Shown one piece after another: positions 3,584 through 7,406 of a DNA stretch of 7,406 nucleotides (within the stretch, counting starts at the first letter, position 1; every line of letters starts with the position of its first letter). The position numbers and the translations under genes were made by a program. The DNA is taken from NCBI GenBank assembly GCA_900546215.1, contig URCD01000107.1, forward strand, positions 1 through 7,406. Direction: 5' to 3'. The notes beneath the pieces were generated by a model. The model was not told the origin of the DNA. It was given only the letters and a program-made list of their open reading frames with translations, and did no database searches. The stretch comes from an uncultured Eubacteriales bacterium (GTDB taxonomy: Bacteria > Bacillota > Clostridia > Lachnospirales > Anaerotignaceae).

Positions 3584-5092
3584 ATGGACATTATCAGAGA
3601 AGATTGTATATACGCGAGACAGTCGGTAGACCGTAAGGACAGTATCAGCATTGAAAGCCAGATTGATTTTTGTAAGTATGAGCTGAAAGGCGGAAGCTGT
3701 AAAGTATTCAAGGATAAAGGCTATTCCGGGAAGAATACGGACAGGCCGGAGTTTCAAAAGCTGTTAGGAGAAATCCGAAAGGGCCGGGTGCGGCGGGTAA
3801 TCGTTTATAAGCTGGACAGAATCAGCCGTTCCATTCTGGACTTTGCAAACATGATGGAGCTGTTCCAGGAATATGACGTGGAGTTTGTTTCGTCCACAGA
3901 AAAGTTCGACACCTCAACCCCAATGGGGCGGGCCATGCTGAATATTTGTATCGTATTCGCACAGCTTGAACGTGAGACAATCCAGAAACGCGTCACGGAC
4001 GCTTACTACTCCCGGTGCCTGAAAGGTTTTCACATGAGCGGACAGGCCCCCTATGGTTATCAGTTGGAGCCGACAGTGGTTGAAGGTATCCGCACAAAAA
4101 AGATGGTGGCAGACCCCGAAACTTCCCAATATGTAAAGCTCATGTTTGAAATGTATTCCGAGCCGGAAACGTCTTTTGGTGACATTACACGGTACTTTGA
4201 GGAACAGAACATCAAAGTTTACGGTAAATCGCTATTCCGTACCTTTATTTCACAGCTTTTAAGAAATCCTGTTTACGCACAAGCAGATTTAGAACTCTAC
4301 GAATTTTTTAAAAGCCAGGGGGCGGCTATTGTCAATGACGCTTCCGATTTTGCCGGAACCAATGGCTGTTATCTCTATCAGGGCCGGGACGTGAAGGAGG
4401 ATAAAGACAGGAGCCTGAAAGACCAGATACTTGTAATCGCTCCACATGAAGCGCTCATACCGTCTGATGTATGGCTGAAATGCAGGAAGAAGCTAATGAC
4501 AAATAAGAGTTTTCAACAAGGACGTAAGCCGAAAAATACATGGCTTGCCGGAAAAGTTAAATGCGGGTGTTGCGGATATGCCTTAAAGGCAACACACGTT
4601 CCGAACAGCGAAGGCTATTTTCGCTGTAGTAAACGGACTGAAAATAAAGGCTGCCCGGGCTGTGGTAAAATCCGTAAATCTGAATTTGAGGAATTTATTT
4701 TCAGTGCTATGCGGGCGAGATTTAAAAATTTTCAAGTCCGCCATAGCCGGGAGGAAAAAGTCAATCCCAAACTGACCGCCCATCAAATTGAACTGGCGCA
4801 AGTTGAAGCCGAGATTGAAAAACTACTTGATACGCTAACCGGAGCCAACGCAACACTTCTTGCCTATGCTAACAAAAAAATTGAAGAACTGGACACTCGC
4901 CGCCAGACCATTTCAAAGGAGATTGCGGAAATGTCCATTGAAACAATGTCACCCCAAAAGGAGCAGGAACTCTCTTATTACCTCGACCATTGGGACAGCA
5001 TTGAATTTGACGACAAAAGGAAAGCCGTTGACGGCCTGATTATTTCAATCAGCGCAACTAGCGACCACGTTCAAGTAGAGTGGAAAATCTAA
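3584..5092 (+). CDS. Large serine recombinase (site-specific integrase/excisionase)
   Basis: The 502-residue protein catalyses strand exchange between attachment sites through a serine-DNA intermediate. The N-terminal resolvase domain (about 8-150) has YARQS at 10-14 with nucleophile S14, GYSGKNTDRPEF at 46-57, YKLDRISRS at 75-83 with the expected arginines, and QLERE at 127-131. A recombinase domain follows (about 155-275). A zinc-ribbon DNA-binding module has C327, C330, C348, C357 and C360. A charged coiled-coil segment lies around 400-455 (IELAQVEAEIEKLL), before a C-terminal part ending DHVQVEWKI. Length and order fit large serine integrases of clostridial elements such as TndX of Tn5397, and the frame is complete with all expected catalytic motifs. 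The start is set by AAGGAG at 3572-3577, six bases before the ATG. It has its own promoter and lies about 80 bases from the likely attachment site, so it is probably the element's integrase. Confidence 0.95.
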   Translation: MDIIREDCIYARQSVDRKDSISIESQIDFCKYELKGGSCKVFKDKGYSGKNTDRPEFQKLLGEIRKGRVRRVIVYKLDRISRSILDFANMMELFQEYDVEFVSSTEKFDTSTPMGRAMLNICIVFAQLERETIQKRVTDAYYSRCLKGFHMSGQAPYGYQLEPTVVEGIRTKKMVADPETSQYVKLMFEMYSEPETSFGDITRYFEEQNIKVYGKSLFRTFISQLLRNPVYAQADLELYEFFKSQGAAIVNDASDFAGTNGCYLYQGRDVKEDKDRSLKDQILVIAPHEALIPSDVWLKCRKKLMTNKSFQQGRKPKNTWLAGKVKCGCCGYALKATHVPNSEGYFRCSKRTENKGCPGCGKIRKSEFEEFIFSAMRARFKNFQVRHSREEKVNPKLTAHQIELAQVEAEIEKLLDTLTGANATLLAYANKKIEELDTRRQTISKEIAEMSIETMSPQKEQELSYYLDHWDSIEFDDKRKAVDGLIISISATSDHVQVEWKI

Positions 5093-5123
5093 GCTCTAAC
5101 TTCTGGATTATCCCACTCTACTT
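5073..5123 (+). terminator. Terminator-like hairpin at the end of the recombinase gene
   Basis: AAGTAGAGTGG (5073-5083, inside the last codons) pairs perfectly with CCACTCTACTT (5113-5123). The helix can continue inward as AAAATC with GATTAT with small bulges. The T-rich sequence after it (5124-5147) suits rightward termination but has no uninterrupted T-run directly at the stem. It separates the recombinase from the convergent glycosyltransferase fragment. It could instead be part of the attachment region. Confidence 0.5.
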
Positions 5124-5146
5124 ACTTTCAAATCTATCTTTTCTTT

Positions 5147-5536
5147 TTAATCTTGTTTGTACCCCTTGTACACCGTTGCTTCTATTACTTCATACCCCTG
5201 CTGCCATAAACGGTACATCTCTATCAGCGTCTCAGGCGGATGTTGAAGATCACAATCCATCACTGCTACCACATCTCCAGATGCCTGCTCCAGCCCAGCA
5301 TATATGGCTGCCTCCTTGCCAAAATTCCGTGAAAAACATACACCTGTAACATGTACGTTAACATAGCAACAATCTTTGATTTTAGTCCATGTTAAATCTT
5401 TTGAACCATCATTTACAAGAACCAACTCATAATTTATCTTTTCCTTCACCAGTATATTGGTCAGTACTGATACAGTCTCTTCGATCACTTTTTCCTCATT
5501 ATATGCAGGTAAAACTATAGATAGCAAGCCTTCCAT
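5147..5536 (-). pseudogene. N-terminal part of a GtrB-like family 2 glycosyltransferase, truncated by the element
   Basis: The intact enzyme would transfer a sugar from a nucleotide donor to polyprenyl phosphate on the cytoplasmic face of the membrane. The 129 remaining residues show the GT-A fold signatures: LPAYNEE at 9-15, VNDGSKD at 41-47, FSRNFGKEAAIYAGL at 68-82, and the metal-binding DCD at 94-96 followed by LQHPPE. These are typical of the GtrB/bactoprenol glucosyltransferase group, whose members are about 310-330 residues with two C-terminal membrane helices. Here the frame ends after GYEVIEA with nine unrelated residues, so more than half of the protein, including the membrane anchor, is missing. 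The start codon is three bases past the stop of the GtrII gene, and GAGGAG in the last codons of that gene is the ribosome site. The missing 3' part should lie beyond the element's left end. Confidence 0.88.
5150..5180. other. Probable right attachment junction of the element
   Basis: Read on the minus strand, the glycosyltransferase frame matches its family through GYEVIEA (the last A codon at 5177-5179). It then changes to TVYKGYKQD and a stop, so the junction lies near 5150-5180. Two nearly identical nine-base units, TTGTACCCC (5157-5165) and TTGTACACC (5166-5174), lie in tandem at this point. The crossover dinucleotide cannot be fixed without the left junction or an empty site. Confidence 0.55.
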
Positions 5537-5538
5537 TT

Positions 5539-7083
5539 TTACTCCTCATTTGCAAATTTAATTACCAAAACACCTTTATAAACCTCAATAGAACCACTAT
5601 CCGGATAGCAGGGCATTTCCATTATATGTTTATCTGTCTTTAATTTGTTTATTATTTCATCATCAACAATGGGGATTTGATACCCTACATAATTCTTAAT
5701 AAAAGAATTTCTGGAATACGCATTAATTAACGTTGTTGCATTACCACCATAACTGAATGTATCAAAATGAGTCCAAGGATTATCAAATAAAGGATCTACA
5801 ATCGAATCACCAATAAAGGCCCATTTTAGAGAAGAATGATAACCATCGGCCACTCTCGCCTGAGTTATTAATGAATTTAAGTAATTGTTCGTTTGTTGAG
5901 TTGTATAGTACATTGAAACATAATTTCCATTTGACAGCCATATATAATTGAATATTACGATAGAATAAGTTATCAGAATTATCTTCCTAATCCCCCTCAG
6001 CCAGCTTGTGTATTTGGTGGATACGCATATAAAACTTAGTTTTTCCATTAAATCAAGAAGCATCAGCGGAATCATATAAATAAAAACAGCTGCATAAATC
6101 ATCAACGTATAAATATTACTATGGGGACACATAAAAATAATACTGTTAACAGCTATTGGAAAAATAAGACACAATAAAATAGCTGAGATTTTAATTCTCC
6201 AATCCTTAACCCTAACTAATACTATATAGCTTATTATAAATATACTAATAGCCCCCAAAACTGATAATGATAATCGAATAATTGGCGTAGCCGAGAGCCC
6301 TTTATAATCAGCTAAGGGGATTTTTATAAAGGCGATATACATTCGTTTTATTATCTGCGGAAGCTCCATGAAATTTATAGTTCCCATCTCATTTACTCCT
6401 TGGTAATCTGATAAGGACATATTATAAAATTTGAGACAAATATTTAAAAATAGAAAGTATAAAAGTAAACTCAAAAATAAGGTCAGCAGATACAGCAAGC
6501 CTATACGAAAAATATCTTTCAGCTGACTGTCATTAGATAATATTTTCTGCAATAATACTGTCACAAAGAGTGTAATCATCATCGGAAAATAAGCCTGATA
6601 AATTCCCAGTGAAAAAGCCCCTAAAACTGCTGCTAAAAGAAAACCGTATTTATAGTTTACAGTAAACCATACGGATGCGATCACAAATAAAACTGCAAGT
6701 GCATAATAGGGTGCTGTGTACATAAAAAACAATGTACTTGTTACAGTCGGAAAGCATAGAAAAATTCCGCCCCAAACAATACACATTGAAATGGATTCGA
6801 GATCTAATATCTCAACAATCAGGCATGCCGAAATACATAATAAAAAAATAGTTAACAGGCCATTGAAAAAAGGCAGATTATAATTACCCCAAATTTTCTT
6901 TATGAAATTCCCCAAAACTGTTAATAACCATCTGCCGGAAGTCAGACCGGTTCCGTACCCACCCGGCACAATAGCAATATTATCATAATTTTGCAGAACA
7001 TTAGTCAATGTAAAAAGATGGGCCAATCCTCCTAGGATAAAACTTGATAAAAAGGTCACTTTTATACGATGTGATATTGTCAT
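5539..7083 (-). CDS. GtrII-type integral membrane glucosyltransferase
   Basis: The 514-residue protein has about eleven or twelve hydrophobic helices from residue 10 to about 390 and a C-terminal soluble part of about 120 residues. The segment after the first helix, YDNIAIVPGGYGTG (33-46) followed by SGRWLL (49-54), matches the conserved loop of the GtrII (Glucos_trans_II) family. Members decorate a cell-surface polysaccharide on the outside using polyprenyl-phosphate glucose made by a GtrB partner. The neighbouring GtrB-like gene, three bases away with its ribosome site inside this gene's last codons, fits that pairing. AAGGGAG on the minus strand (7096-7102) is about 12 bases from the ATG, somewhat far, but no better start is seen. 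With the partner gene broken, this enzyme may lack its donor unless another GtrB exists. The sugar and acceptor cannot be inferred. A flippase such as GtrA is not seen in the window. Confidence 0.85.
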   Translation of the reverse strand: MTISHRIKVTFLSSFILGGLAHLFTLTNVLQNYDNIAIVPGGYGTGLTSGRWLLTVLGNFIKKIWGNYNLPFFNGLLTIFLLCISACLIVEILDLESISMCIVWGGIFLCFPTVTSTLFFMYTAPYYALAVLFVIASVWFTVNYKYGFLLAAVLGAFSLGIYQAYFPMMITLFVTVLLQKILSNDSQLKDIFRIGLLYLLTLFLSLLLYFLFLNICLKFYNMSLSDYQGVNEMGTINFMELPQIIKRMYIAFIKIPLADYKGLSATPIIRLSLSVLGAISIFIISYIVLVRVKDWRIKISAILLCLIFPIAVNSIIFMCPHSNIYTLMIYAAVFIYMIPLMLLDLMEKLSFICVSTKYTSWLRGIRKIILITYSIVIFNYIWLSNGNYVSMYYTTQQTNNYLNSLITQARVADGYHSSLKWAFIGDSIVDPLFDNPWTHFDTFSYGGNATTLINAYSRNSFIKNYVGYQIPIVDDEIINKLKTDKHIMEMPCYPDSGSIEVYKGVLVIKFANEE

Positions 7084-7138
7084 ATTATTTATGTACTCCC
7101 TTCACATAATTTCCGGTTGGTAGCCTGAATAAATATTA

Positions 7139-7406
7139 TTAATTTCTGATTGTTTTTTTAATTCTTTTATATAAACTCTTTCTTTCATTTTTCCAACTCA
7201 TAAATAATACAAAATATAAACTATTGCCTAAGAGCATTGTAGATGCACTATTAAATAATATTTGGAGAATTGGGTTGTTTAATTTAAAAAATACACAGGT
7301 TTTTTTTACTATTATCATGCTGATTACTGTAGCAAAAAATCCCCATAATAACTTGTATGATGTTTATAGAAGCAAAAACAACATATTCCTTTCATTTTTC
7401 TTGAAC
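7139..7406 (-). pseudogene. C-terminal end of a membrane protein with an in-frame stop, possibly a polysaccharide flippase
   Basis: On the minus strand one frame enters from the right edge as FKKNERNMLFLLL, meets TAA (plus 7364-7366), and continues for another 74 residues to a stop at 7139-7141. The part after the internal stop has two hydrophobic segments (LLWGFFATVISMIIV and a later one, LLGNSLYFVLFM) and a basic tail, KNERKSLYKRIKKTIRN. The membrane pattern and basic tail resemble the ends of oligosaccharide flippases, and the context fits, but the family is not certain. The TAA could be a single-base change from a CAA codon, making this a decaying gene. A sequencing error, or two unrelated frames, are alternatives. 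Confidence 0.4.

Larger units (their letters stand above)
1..5175 (+). mobile_element. Right-hand part of a serine-recombinase integrative (conjugative or mobilizable) element, left end outside window
   Basis: A large serine recombinase lies at the edge of a block of small plus-strand genes and regulatory DNA, and a host glycosyltransferase gene is broken about 80 bases past its stop codon. This is the usual layout at an integrase end of a clostridial integrative element. A small sigma-70-like regulator and two short accessory proteins of a type I associate with such elements support this. The right boundary is placed at roughly 5150-5180, where similarity to the glycosyltransferase family is lost. 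The left boundary and any conjugation genes are not in the window, so I cannot say whether the element is self-transmissible. The name of the element family is not determined. Confidence 0.82.

Noticed and set aside
5080..5349. Plus-strand 89-codon frame after the recombinase
   Set aside because: It overlaps the recombinase end and runs antisense through the conserved DCD region of the glycosyltransferase fragment.
1..7406. CRISPR arrays, tRNA or rRNA genes, including a tRNA-type integration target
   Set aside because: No spaced repeats, tRNA cloverleaf or rRNA sequence was recognised, and the integration target is a protein gene.

Overview
The window looks like DNA from a gut-type Firmicute of the Clostridia (Lachnospiraceae or Ruminococcaceae-like). 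The evidence is strong AGGAGG-type ribosome sites, AT-rich intergenic DNA, a large serine recombinase with small accessory genes typical of clostridial conjugative or mobilizable elements, and a GtrII/GtrB-type envelope glycosylation locus. No rRNA, tRNA or CRISPR array is visible.

There are two parts. From base 1 to about 5175 lies the right-hand end of an integrative element whose left end is outside the window. From about 5175 to 7406 lies the interrupted host locus, read on the minus strand. In order, the element carries the tail of an unknown gene (to 89) and a hairpin-rich, oriT-like segment (124-213). A gene-free AT-rich stretch leads to a strong promoter (541-569) that drives a cargo cassette of a secreted DUF5626-like protein (725-1261) and a 39-residue single-pass membrane peptide (1307-1426). 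After that come an inverted-repeat element, a strong terminator, and a long leader full of terminators in front of a small sigma-70 region 4-like regulator (2070-2492). A structured non-coding stretch follows, with a leader-peptide attenuator ahead of two small element genes (2983-3183 and 3320-3496). The integrase-type large serine recombinase (3584-5092) is last.

The recombinase sits at the element's edge. About 80 bases beyond it, a family 2 glycosyltransferase reading frame is intact from its start but breaks off mid-gene at the junction (5147-5536). The element has therefore apparently integrated into a gtrB-like gene. Directly upstream, and translationally coupled to it, is a 514-residue GtrII-type membrane glucosyltransferase (5539-7083). 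Further upstream is the C-terminal end of another membrane protein with an in-frame stop (7139-7406).

The most notable feature is the density of RNA-level control in the element. Two key genes, the sigma-like regulator and the recombinase, have Shine-Dalgarno sequences buried in long hairpins. At least two short leader ORFs run into terminator-like hairpins. One 23-27 base inverted repeat occurs three times after different genes. Together these suggest an element kept silent by terminators and locked ribosome sites, and released by translation-dependent antitermination. That model is inference from the sequence. The protein families are assigned from remembered motifs, not from a database search.
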